Shown here one piece after another: positions 25,662 through 36,490 of a stretch of DNA of 64,000 bases. How positions within the stretch are numbered: the stretch's first letter is position 1; the number at the start of each line of letters is the position of its first letter. The stretch lies in assembly GCA_950295325.1 (NCBI GenBank), contig OX485806.1, forward strand, positions 30,752,001 through 30,816,000, written 5' to 3'. The notes below the pieces were generated by a model that was not told the origin of the DNA, ran no database searches, and worked only from the letters and a program-made list of their open reading frames with translations. Position numbers and translations under genes: made by a program. Origin of the DNA: Polytrichum commune. Its lineage: Eukaryota > Streptophyta > Polytrichopsida > Polytrichales > Polytrichaceae.

Positions 25662-25810
25662 TAGTGAGATGAAGGCCTAATTCTACTGGCCAATCATTAA
25701 ACTTTGTGGTCTCCCTCTCTACCAAAGGGAAACCACTTGGTGCTGGCACATACTCTAACTACTACTAAGAGGAGGGGGCATTAATCATGCCCCCAACCTC
25801 AGTGCCCCCC

Positions 25811-26870
25811 TTACCAAAGTTCTCTGCCCCCCAGAAACAACAATTGATCACCATGATGCCGTTGTAATGTAAGGCATAAACCAATAGTCCACACCATGGT
25901 ATTAAGATCTATGGTTTGGCCCCACACGAAGTGTCGTTGGCCCTTAGACATGCGAAGAGTTGATGTGGTGCTCGTGCAAAATCCCATGGCATGTTCTCGT
26001 TCGTCAGCCAATGATTCGGTATGGCTTTTGGTATGATCATCCCACACCATGTCCAACCCCCGATCACGGAATGCGAATGATTGTGGGAAGGTCATAAAGG
26101 TGGAAAAAATCCTCTATGGTGCCCCCACTTTGGTGACCAATGCCAATGGGGGTAAATCATCTCGAACAACTGGCAAAGAAGTCCGGTGTGGGTCCAAGAT
26201 GCCATCCATCTTTTTATCAATTGGTGGAGGCACTGTAGAAAATGTTGCGGGTAAAATGGATGAAGATGCGAGGTTGGTCCATAGCCACAGAAGCCAGTGG
26301 GAATAAGAACCAAGGCCTGCGGCATCCACAACAATGGGATCATCAAGGTGTTGACAAACATAATGCTTGCCTTCTAACACCTTGTCCCGAGAATCTCCCA
26401 ATAGATGTACATTCTCGAATATATACCCTAGGGGTAAGATTGGTGGGCATACCACCACTGCATGAGGCGGATGAGGTCCCAAAATATACTAGATCTGGGA
26501 TCGTCCAACCCTTGGCATGCTTTAGCATGTGAGTGGCCCTGGCAGGGCCATCCCGCTATCACCAAATTCACGGGACCCAACCTTCGTAAGTCTGCATCGT
26601 TGATAAGTGTAACAGTACAAAGGAGATGTGCAAAATACCCATGAATGGTAGTTGGATCCAACTGTTGTGGGTACAACAACATCAACTGGTGGATATGGTG
26701 ATGAGCCATACGAGTGGCCGCTTGACTGTCATCCACATAAACATACTGGCAAACCGTGAGACCAACCTCTAATACAACCGCCAATCCTATACCAATGCCC
26801 TAAAATAATTCCACCAAAGTAATCCTCTCGTCTAGCGGACACCATGAAATGGTATGTGCCAACACCTATT
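25811..26870 (-). pseudogene. C5 cytosine-DNA methyltransferase domain inside a Ty3/gypsy pol
   Basis: Family reaction: transfer of a methyl group from S-adenosylmethionine to C5 of cytosine. Motifs read in the normal, unpermuted order. Motif I: 'ITLVELF' + stop (26,800-26,802) + 'GIGIGLAVVLEVGL'. Motif IV: 'LVIAGWPCQGHS' with the catalytic Cys at about 26,542, then 'GLDDPRSSIFWDLIRL'. Motif VI: 'GYIFENV'. Motif VIII: 'DAAGLGSYSHWLLWLWTNL', with Trp where an Arg is expected. Then a target-recognition-like segment, motif IX 'ADEREHAMGF' and motif X 'GQTIDLNTMVWTIGLCL'. The span is about 330 codons, a normal catalytic-domain size. One frameshift separates motif IV from VI and an in-frame stop lies between VIII and IX. 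The unpermuted order excludes plant DRM. It lies between protease and RT, so it was part of the polyprotein. Confidence 0.9.
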
Positions 26871-27176
26871 AGGTATTACGTATGACTGGTGTTGTAGAAC
26901 CGAGAGAGAGGACAACCTCCTCACACCTTCGGAATAGGTTGGCGGAATCGCACCAGGCATGTAGCAATGTATCCGCAATAGCACTGCATCCAAAATCCAT
27001 GGATAATGATGCTATGGTCGTAGCCACCGCGAATGCCACATGAATAAGTTCCCTAAGGCCGTCTCCAGCCGACCAATCTGGTTGGATCCAAGCCTCCTTA
27101 GTCTAGTTGTTCAAACAAAAACCAAAGGGGTAGAGTGGTTGCTAACCAACGAAAATATTGTAGTTGGTTGCATCTA

Positions 27177-27440
27177 TCACTGCACACCTGAGAAGAAGAG
27201 ATGCGGTGGATCTCCAGGGTTCACGCGGAAACTAAGCTGCAATGACTCCCAAATGTAACCAGTGGCCCGCTCCACGTGGCCAATAGAGGTGACGATGGTA
27301 AATAAGCAAGCAACCAAGTCGTCGGGCGTCAAGCGTAATTCGTGGGCAAGTCTTTTGCCGATCATAACTAGTTGTGCCCCCGAATCCATCATCACACACT
27401 GGGGTGCAACCCGAATAGGATTGGCCCCAACCTAATTGAC
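27177..27440 (-). pseudogene. Aspartic protease of the methyltransferase element
   Basis: The active-site motif reads 'CVMMDSGAQLVMIGKRLAHE' (D-S-G), followed by 'FTIVTSIGHVERATGY' as expected of a retropepsin flap region. It lies between gag and the methyltransferase, the usual place for the protease of a Ty3 element. The DSG-containing frame stays open from 27,395 to 27,177, but the joins on both sides are frameshifted. Confidence 0.7.
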
Positions 27441-28349
27441 CACCAAAATATTGGTTCATTCACCACATACACGACGCCGGGTCGAATGTTGCGGAGCTCG
27501 CGAGCAAGATGAGCAGCTGCATCACACAAATAAGTTGCTCCCGCGGATTCCGGTGAGTCATAAGATGTAGTTTGGTCCTTGCCATTTGAGGTGTGTGTGT
27601 CAAAACACGCAATGGCCTCCGTTGCAAGCCTTGCTCGTTGTTTGGCCGTTTCCTCGGGATCCTCAGTAACCAAGAGGTCTGCGGTGGTTTAAGTCACAGT
27701 GAGAAAAAACAAGAATGCATTGTCTTCTAAAATCCTACTTGCTAGGTGGAAAACCTTAGCCGGTTAGATGTCAGGTGATAACCACTCCATGGCTATAAAC
27801 AAAGGTGTGAACAATATCTTGGATGCCAATGTGTGCACCATGTCGGTTGCCAGATTCAAAGCCTTCATGCTCGAATTTTGACCAATGATAGCTTGGATAT
27901 CATCTACCAATCCAAAAGGCAATGGCAGACGTGCCTAACCAATCTGATCCACACGAACATAGTGTCGAGCTCGTAAGGTCTCTACAGGCTCCATTGTGGT
28001 CGAAGGTGTGGCTTGTGACACAGATTGAGCACGTGTCATAACTACCAGACTCACCACCTCCCCCAAAACCCCGAACATATAATAATTTGGAGTGAACAAA
28101 CCAGCCTTAGCTTCGAATGAAGCCAGTGATCCCAATATTTGGCCAGATGATGGCAAAGTCTTGAACCTCTCCTCTAAGCTTTGCGTCTAATGTTTTTTCT
28201 CGTTCGAATGAAGGGTTTTTCTATGGATGGAAGGCGAAGAAATTTTCCACCAAGTAATTGTTCCGCCCAAAGTGGGCATATTTCATCTGCTTCGATAGAT
28301 ATTTATCACCCTCATTTGTTGAATTGTTAGCGGAAACAATTGGCTTTTG

Positions 28350-29516
28350 TTTCGCATGATTCGCGGTGTGGACTTATCTTTGTTTCAAATGCCAATCATT
28401 CTTAGCGTGCCCCAACTGTCCAAAAGACCAACAATGTAAGGGATTGTCCCCCTTTGCTTCTACCAATCATGCAGTCACAACTGGAATCTTCCGAGATTTG
28501 CTAGAATCCACTAGTACAGATAGCAAGTCAGTGACATCGTGCTGACACAAAACACGATTACACTGCTCCCCAATGGCGAATGCCTCTACAAATGTTGTCA
28601 GCCACCGTAATCCATGATGATCATAGACAACGCTAAGTCAATGAGACGTTTGTCAATCTTTGATAAAAATACCTTCATCAACTGGTTCCCCGCGAAAACA
28701 CCTCCATATTCCTTGGTAAATATCGTCAACCTCGTAAATATGGTACGAGGTGTGTCGTTTTCCCTCCCGCATGAAGTCTAGGACCCGCTACATTTGATCT
28801 CGACGAAAACCTCCATATTCCTCTTCCAGAATTTTTGCAGAGGATCAAAATCTGGCAAAGGCCTATAGAAATTAATATCGTCTGCGTAACCTAGCCATAA
28901 CGGGAGAGTGGAAAGACCATGTTAGACGTACTTGTGGATGTAGAAGCTAGAACCTTCTCTTTAGATTCACTAGGGAAACGCCCCTCTACATTCACCACAA
29001 AGATGTCCTCTGCTAGGTTCGTCTTAATCATAGGAGCGGCCAATGAACTAGAAGTCGCGCCTTCCTTGAATGCGGACACGAACTCCACCAACATCTCCGC
29101 ATACCGCTTCACTTGGTGAAGCTCCATCCAATGAGCATCTCGCCACTGTTCATATGTATGGAGCCCTTCGTATTCTAGAAATTGGGGCAAAAGCTCGAAC
29201 ACATATCAACCATTAAAACTAGTATTGCGTTGTCGTTTCTCCCTCATCCATGTCCTAAACTAAATTTTCGAATCTTGTAGAAAAATGGACTCTGCTCGAC
29301 CGAAAATCCGGTTTTAGATTCCTCATTGCGCATCCTCTTCCATGTCGTCAAATGTGCCTACCCAAAGAACATGAGACTGAATGATAGTCTTTCATGCCGA
29401 AGTAGGTTAAAAAACTCGTCGAATGCTACCACTGATTCAACGTCTGAGAGGTTAGAGGATCGATCTTCCGATGCCTCTGAAAATGGAGAACGATAATATT
29501 GGTTCCGAGTTGTAAC
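28350..29516 (-). pseudogene. gag region of the methyltransferase element
   Basis: A likely start ATG lies at about 29,516 ('MVTTRNQYYRSPFSE'), just after the decayed primer site. A 103-codon open stretch (28,891-29,202) contains 'EYEGLHTYEQWRDAHWMELH', typical of the helical gag core. Near 28,400-28,450 a degraded CCHC knuckle reads 'HCWSFGQLGHAKNDWHLK', where the second and last Cys have become Phe and Trp. Stops interrupt the frame. Role in the intact element: capsid and nucleocapsid. Confidence 0.65.
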
Positions 29517-29551
29517 CATAAACCCACAATGGATTCGATCACTATAACCAA

Positions 29552-30096
29552 TAATCTAAATTAATGTAATATTAAAATAAAAGATCAAAATGTAGAAGAT
29601 AACTTGCAGTTCCAACCACCACCAATCTTATAATATGTTGGTCTGCTAGTCAATCAGAAGGAAAAGAATCAAACCCTTACAAGAGCTCTAATTTTCTCTT
29701 CAAATGTACATAATAAGTCAAGTTATCTCTCACTCCATCACATGAGAATCCAAGAGTATTAGTAAAGGAATAATAACTCAAGATTTATTACAATAACATA
29801 CAATCTTCACCTCATTCAAATTTTCTCCACACACTCACTCACAGAGCTTAACTTGGCAAGAATGCCAAGCCGAGGAGGAGGCTCCTCATTTAGGAGCATC
29901 TCTCCAACTTCTAAGATTCATCCATCCAAATCTACATGAATGAACTCTCACGGATAAGGTGCGGCCGACAAGACCGCATACCATGACAATTATCATGTAA
30001 ATAGCGATCGTGTGTCACTCCAGCTTGAATACCAAACACCACTAACCAATACAACTAGAACATGATAAAAACACACATAAACAACACATCTCCACA
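29552..30096 (-). mobile_element. 5' LTR of the methyltransferase element
   Basis: It begins TGTGGAGATG on the minus strand right after a purine tract (aagagggggggta), and ends close to a sequence resembling a mutated 'tggtatcagagc' primer site (ttggttatagtgatcgaatcc) shortly before the gag ATG. Length is about 545 bp. The 3' end of the LTR is approximate because the terminal CA has decayed. Confidence 0.6.
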
Positions 30097-30306
30097 TACC
30101 CCCCCTCTTAGCTGACTATGAAGTCTTCTGCCAAGCAGCTAGGACCAATGCCAATCTAAAGGGCATGGATAATGAAGAATGTCAAGCCAAGGAGGAGGCT
30201 CCTCACTTAGGAGCATCTCTCCAACTTCTAAGATTCATCCATCCAAATCTAAATGAATGAAATCCCACGGATAAGGTGCCGCCAATGACGCCGCATACCG
30301 TGACAA
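29861..30306 (-). repeat. 129-bp LTR segment repeated directly around the 5' LTR start
   Basis: The segment 29,861-29,989 (inside the 5' LTR) recurs at 30,178-30,306, with shared words such as 'gaggaggaggctcctca' and 'aggagcatctctccaacttc'. Between the copies lies the 3' internal end plus polypurine tract (30,097-30,179). In element orientation the order is LTR middle, 3' internal end, LTR, gag. This suggests two copies in tandem sharing one LTR, with the upstream copy almost entirely deleted. Confidence 0.65.
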
Positions 30307-31929
30307 CTTAAGTCTATCCATAGTCCATTTCTTTCGTCCATCTAACACTCTGTTGCAACAAAATGTCATTAAAACATTGTTAGTGAAACTATTGACCTCA
30401 AATTTTGGCTCACACCCCTCCACCAACATTGGCAAGTGAATTTCTAAGAGGTCAAGATAACATACCCATATTGAATGGCTCCACAATTGCATTCTTAAAG
30501 TATTGGTTCTCCTACGTCAATAGCAAGCTAACTTCAACATTTTCAATATGGATATCACAACTCCCATGACAATGATTTCAATCTTTTTTTTGCCTCAAAA
30601 TCTTTGTCATGTGTTTTGTAAAACCCATCCTTGTTAAAGAAATTCAAGAAGGCTATTGGACTTGTATACCATCATATTTGTTGTTGTCCAAAAAATTATA
30701 CTTCTTTTTTATGGTAATACAAGGATGCCAATGCTTGTCATGTGTGCAAGACCCCTTGATTTTGATATGATATTGTGGGAGACCAAATATCCAATAAAGT
30801 ATGTTTAATTTCACTATTGTTTTAAAAAAAAATTTAATACCAACCTTGCATATTGTCACTCTGACAATTCTTCAAAAATTTTAATTGATTTCACATTGTT
30901 GCTCTGAATTTCTAAGCGCTTTATTCATTTCATCTTAAGTTTATTCCACTGTATAATAAAGGGTAATAGAAGAATATTGTGATTTGTGATGGTATTTATT
31001 ATGTTCTATCAACTTAAACATTAAAATAATAATACATTATCCATTGATCCCCAAAATTGCAAGCTATTTTTTGTATCTATGCTCTATCCAAGTTAGTGGT
31101 TCGGCATGCAATCGACAAAGCAAAGAATGCACTATGAATGGGTCCCACTATGGAAAGGCTTGGAGGTTTGTGGATAATGAATGGAGGAGTTTTAGTCAAT
31201 CTTCAAGAAATGTGCGTATGGGTTTGGCCATGGACAATGTTAATATGTTCAGGCAACACGAAAACATCCCACTCAACATGACCGTTAATCATCGTCTTTT
31301 ATAGCCCACACATCATGTTTTTTTTGGGGGGGAGGGGGGGACCACTGATTTCGTTGGCCAATGTGCACATAATCAACTAAATTGTCATACATTGCTAGGC
31401 TTCATGCTCCCTCACCCTTTCTAAATTTAAATAGATGCCATGGGACCACCCTGCCACAACACTAAAACTCATGCAATCAATTATATAGATAACAACATGT
31501 TTATTCCCGACCTTTGGCCATATTATTGTCTTGCCCAAGGCAAGGTAACATTAACCATTGTGTATGTTTGCAAGTTTTTCACTTTTGACATGTATAAAAT
31601 TTGTACAAAAAAGAATTGCACATCAATTGACACACACAATTTAGAAGTTAACACGTGCTGTGACTTGTGAAGAAAAAAACCACACGTCAATTGACACGCT
31701 AGAAATTGAAATGACACGTACTACTAGGCACCTTAAGTAACATAAACTGCAACTCGGGTATCTAGAATACATAACGCATAACAGTAGGAGAATCTCCTAC
31801 ACTCTCTTACAGAAAGCAAGAAAAAATAACACCCATAACAAGGTACCGGCGTGAATGTGAGCATGTTAGCCTAATGTTGATCATGGATGTCCGTGATGCA
31901 GCATAGGTGTTATGCCTCCTAAGAGGTGG
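30307..31929. other. Gene-free stretch between two elements
   Basis: No gene. A T-run plus G-rich run (gggggggaggggggg) sits near 31,320. Short direct repeats of 'acacg..aattgacac' type occur at about 31,615-31,715. Confidence 0.45.
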
Positions 31930-34900
31930 GCTCGGGATTTATAATATTATATGGGTGGGAGGGGGATGGGTGTTTGTTTGTTTTCAAGTTTCCTTTTGTT
32001 TAGGATGAGATATGTGAGGTATTTGATGGCATTTTGGTGTATGATTTTCATGAGGGTTTTAATGGTTGGTTTGGGGACTTTTAAATTGGTGACTTTACTA
32101 ATGGAATGTTCGTATATGGCTCCTCTAACTCCTCTTGTGATGGTAATAAGTGGGTTGGTTTGCCATCCATTGTGTTCGTAGGGTGTTGATTAGGGGGTCG
32201 TATTTGTTGTGTTTGTGTGTGAGGGCTTGGTCGGGAATCTATCATGGCAATATGTGAATTCAATGAGTTGGATAGAAATTGCGGAGGTGGGTGCTAATGG
32301 GGTTGAGTGGAGTTCGGGGCGCCAATAATGCAAAGAAAGTATGGTCGTAGTTTGGCTTGGCATGTACATTTGAGAAGCCAATCTGGGATTGTTTGTTCGG
32401 TGGGTTTGCTATGAAGGTTTTCCGGCAGTGGTTAATGTGAAGAAATGGGTGTCTTTGTTGAGATGCAATGTTTGGGTTATGAGGTGTACCACTTTACTGT
32501 GTCTTGTTATTCTTAGGTTTTTTATGTGTGGGTGTTCACATATGGATAAGAGGTGGTGCCACGTGTCTTTGTCATTGTGGTGGCAGAGTTTGCAATTGGG
32601 GTTTTGGTGTGTGAGTGGCCAAAATATGTTTTTCTAGTGATTACCCATGTATTGTGCGAATCTGAATTATAATGTTTGGGTGATTTGGGCGTTGGTTACG
32701 TTGTCATTTTTCCAAAAATGATTGGAGAGTTTTTGGTTTATTTGAGTAATTGATAGTCATTTATCCACATATGGGAATTTGGCTTTGGCTATTACAGTTT
32801 CTCGAGTTTTGTGTTCTTTTGTTATGAATGTGTGGAGGTTGCGGATGGCTCCATTGTGTGTGGTTGTTGGGCAGTTGACTAGCCAATATGGAGTGGTGTG
32901 GGCTGTGTGGATATGTGGAGTGGTGGTTGGTTTTTCTTTAAGTGTTCCTTCGTTGGCTAGAGTGTCAGCCATTTCATTTCCGGTAATTCTTGAGTGTGCA
33001 CGGACTTTATGGATGTGTATCATGTGTGGGGTCATGTTTATTTGGTGTATGATCTCTGCTATTAGTAGTTTGTCGGGGTGGTGATATTGTGATGTTGGGT
33101 GTCGGACGTGGTTGTTTATTAAGAATATAATATTTAGGCTATAACAAGCACGGTAAAGTGGACAACTCCTGATCCCTACCTAGTGTTAAGTGAAAGTGAT
33201 TCAATTTTATGTACTAACTTTGAATTTTGTGAAGAAATAAACCATAGACATTTAAAAAACATCTTGATCTACAAAGCCAAGCAATTTATGATGACAAAAA
33301 GAATTCCAATAAAAGTCTACCTATTTTAGAAGATGGTGCAAGTGGCGTGCAAGTAGGTGATATTGAATAAGTGACTGTCTAAAATTTGTTTAAAATATGA
33401 TAAAATCACATTAAATTGATGGTTTTTTACAAAGTTTTGTGGTGATGCCCTCAAGTAGATAATGAATTCAAGGAACATAAAAAAATTTCTAACTTCAAAA
33501 TAGTTAAGGTCATGAAATCTACATCCAAAACCAAACTCGACCATTTGTTTTTGAGCATCACTTTTGATGCTAAGTATTGAAGACCTCAACTTGATATTCT
33601 ACATTTGAGTATTTAACACAACAATAGAGGTCATCATAAAAAAAAATCCAATTTAAATAACTCTTTGCTACTACTTTTAGGCCTTTGACCAAAAACATTA
33701 TGGTTTTAGTATACCAGAGCACTTTTTTGGTCCACTTTACCATGCTTGCACCCATTTGTAAATATGTGCATATCTAGTTGGATGGTTTGTGTAAGTTTTA
33801 TGCCGATGAGTATTGCATTACGTTTTTCTCTTAGGATGTTTTGGTATCCTGGTAGTCTCTCAACTATTTGTGTGTTGTTGTTGGGGCTATATACTCATGA
33901 TCCGGATGTATTGCTTTCTATGTGACCTTCATAGTTTTTGGTGGGTGGGATAAATGAGCCATCTGTGTATATGCATTTTAGTGGGTGATATTTGAGGGGA
34001 TGGATATGGTTATATTTTTCTGGTAGGGGTGTCGTGGGGGTGTTTGTTGGGGTGGTGGTATTTATTTTGGGGGCGTCTTTCCATGTTTTGAAATTTTTTA
34101 TTGTGGTAGTGGAGGGGGGTGGGTCTAATGGGATGTGTGTCAATGTGTATGTTTATTGTATTTCTAAGTGTTTGTTGTAATTCATTTGGTGTTTGTAGGT
34201 TTGGTGTGAAATCAGTTTGGTTATGTATGCAAATGTTAGAGATGGCTCTGTGCGTGTGTAGTATTTTGGCCACTTTGGTGTGGGATCGTAGTGTATGGCA
34301 TAGGGTGGGATGGTGGCTAGGATGTGTATGTCAACTTTATTGATGATTGATAGTTGTTGTGGTGTCCAATCATTGTGGTTGACTATTAGGATGGTAACTA
34401 TGTGGGCGTCTTCTTTGGCCGCCATCCTAGGCCAATGAATGGTTTCTAGGGTCGTGGTGTGGTCTTTGGGGTATGCTTGGCTTATTCCTTCCCATTTGGA
34501 GGATTTCGCGTGGCCTAGGGAGCCGAATATTATGTCACAATTGTGAGGTGAGTTGTATTGTGTGAGTTGGATGGGGCGAGTGAGTGAGGAGGAGTAGTAT
34601 GAGTGTGTGATTTTGAAGGAGTTTATTAGTAATTTGGTGATTTATGTGTGTAGTGTTTGATGGTTGTTGTTGGGTTGTATTTGTTTTGGTTTTTTCTTGG
34701 GGAGTATAGTTATGTATCTTTGTATCAGCTAAAGTAGTTCGGTTTCGAAGTCTTGTGGTGGAGGTTGTAGGAAGTTGGTTAGGTGTGGGAGGTTGTTGTG
34801 GGAGTAGCAGTGCCATAGCCAGTGGAGTCTTTCGGTAGTAATGGTGGCCATGTATTTTCCGTTTTGGTCGTATATGTGGGATTCTGCATCTTGTATTTGT

Positions 34901-35385
34901 AGGGTTGGTTTGTTCACGAGGATGTCCTTATCCGGGTTGCATTCTTGTGTGGATAGTTTAAGGTTAGTGACTTTTAGGGGTGGGGGGTGGATGAATTTGT
35001 TATCCTTGGTTTGTGTGTTGTTTAGGTATGTGGTATAAGTTTGGGTGGTTTTTTTTTGTTTTAGGGACACTTGGTGGTATTGTGTGATGAGTAGGAGGTT
35101 GTGATCTAGTAGTACGTTGTCTGGGTGCACGAGGTCTTCCTCGGTGCGCCATTGTTGCGTAGATCCGCTCAAGGTGTTCCATTGACATATGTATGTTCTT
35201 TTAAAGGTTAATGCCCCCCAATTGTCTTTTATGGTTTTGACATTTTCATTAATTATGGAGTGTATTGTTTGTCCTAGTATGGGTTGTGGTGAGGGGGTGG
35301 TTTGGGTCCGCTGTTTGTGGGTATTTATTGTGGCCTTGGTGGGTGGTGTTGGTGGAGGGGTATGAGCACAAATTGTGTGCTCACA
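31930..35385 (-). pseudogene. LINE, 3' half: RNase H and zinc knuckle (decayed)
   Basis: Minus-strand coding stretches include 'CIYTDGSFIPPTKNYEGH' (first RNase H motif, ~33,960), then the later RNase H motif 'HKVRAHSRITGNEMADTLAN' at about 32,960-33,010. A zinc-binding tail follows, 'NCKLCHHNDKDTWHHLLS' plus 'CEH' (~32,545-32,605), as found at the end of plant L1-type ORF2. The upstream part (34,535-35,172) is Thr/Asn/Pro/His-rich linker. A 604-bp TIR element interrupts RNase H at 33,145. The sense strand is strongly A/C-rich, as in the LINE half at 43.65-46.88 kb, which supports their being one copy. Stops are frequent. Confidence 0.75.
33145..33748. mobile_element. Small TIR element inside the LINE RNase H region
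   Basis: Left end CAAGCACGGTAAAGTGGAC and right end GGTCCACTTTACCATGCTTG are inverse of each other with one mismatch over ~19 bp. The inner DNA is AT-rich and unlike the T/G-rich LINE on both sides, so this is an insertion. The RNase H frame appears to resume across it (Ile-Phe-Thr before, Leu-Asn after). No transposase is encoded, so it is non-autonomous. No clear target duplication, so the superfamily stays open. Confidence 0.7.
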
Positions 35386-36485
35386 TGTGTTGTTATCCTT
35401 AAAAATTGTTAGACTTTAGGCTTTGAATTTTTATCACTTACTAAAAAACATAAACAAAGTGCCAGCCAGGCGTTGAGTTAGAATTAAGCTTAAGTTTTAA
35501 ATGATGGTATTTGATTGTTGCAATTAGACTCAACTGGGTTAGAATTCATTTAGTGGGTGGGAATTTAGAGCTTAGGGTCACGAAGGTGAAGGTGGGCTAG
35601 CCGGATTGGTTTAGCTTACTGTCCGTTTTGGGCTCAAGGCCCTGCTCACCCTAGGAATTTCCGGGGTTGCGGATCGGGAGCGGTTAGCCACTGGGCTGCC
35701 TCACTTCTCTCTCTCTCTCTGCAACATGGTGGGTTGACTACGGCTGGTGGAAGGAGCAGCCTCGCAGCTGCGAAGTGGCTGAGGGCTCAGCTGCAATTGA
35801 GAACCCTTATGGGATTGAAATGGAGAACCAAGAGTGGCGCGGAAGTCACACCAAGGCCGGTGGTCAGCGGGCGGCTACGAAGGCAGTGGCCAGGACATCG
35901 AAACAGGGGAGAGGCCAGAAAGGCCAAGCTCTCTGAGGCACAACCTGAATCAACCAAGGCGTTCCTACCAATTTTGAGCGCCTCCGAAGGATGGTTGGGC
36001 AAAAGGAGCATGATTGCCCAATGCGATTGGGCCAAGGAGTTGGCTCGGCTAGCAAAGGTGAAGGCAGGAGGACTCTGCATGACTACCCACATGCTCAGCC
36101 AGTTGCGGCATTGCCGAAAGTATTGAGGAATAAACAGGGATTGAAGACTAGTTAGGGTGGATCTCAGACTGCCGCATGAAGCAGTGGAATCAGATTGGGG
36201 AAAGGGGGTGAGGATTCGGAGAGAATGCACTAAGTTGGGAATTCAACACCACATTCAGTTCAGTCGCATTGGGTTGAATGATAGACAATCTTGTTGGGCT
36301 CTGAGCTTGGCCAAGGGAGGAGACAAGGTGGAATTTCGATGGCTGGCAGGCTAATGGCTTCTGTTGGGAGGCGAGAATAGATCTGCTAGGTGGCAGGCTG
36401 GCGAAGGGAGCGACTGGGAAGCAGTTGGGAAAAATCAGCAGCCCTGAGGGCAAGGTTGCAGTCCTATGGTTGCTGGGCAAGCTCT

Positions 36486-36490
36486 GTAAC
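36486..36490. repeat. Target site duplication GTAAC (left)
   Basis: GTAAC directly precedes the TGTCG terminus of the 5' LTR. The same five bases follow the 3' LTR at 43,259-43,263. Confidence 0.95.

Larger units (their letters stand above)
22273..30096 (-). mobile_element. Decayed Ty3/gypsy retrotransposon encoding a C5 DNA methyltransferase
   Basis: Minus-strand order: 5' LTR (30,096-29,552), a decayed tRNA-Met-like primer site (~29,550-29,533), gag with a zinc-knuckle remnant, aspartic protease, cytosine-5 DNA methyltransferase, reverse transcriptase, RNase H, integrase, a purine tract and the first ~105 bp of a 3' LTR. PR-RT-RH-IN order is that of Ty3/gypsy (Metaviridae). Every domain carries stops, frameshifts or lost catalytic residues, so this copy is dead. 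The 3' LTR is truncated and no target duplication was found. Retrotransposons with captured DNA methyltransferases have, as I recall, been reported from dinoflagellates and charophyte algae. The domain identities are read from motifs; the relationship to those elements is inferred. Confidence 0.85.

Noticed and set aside
25811..26870. The methyltransferase as a host gene (for example CMT or DRM) next to a retrotransposon
   Set aside because: It lies on the same strand, exactly between protease and RT, without introns or own ends, and the DRM motif order is different.
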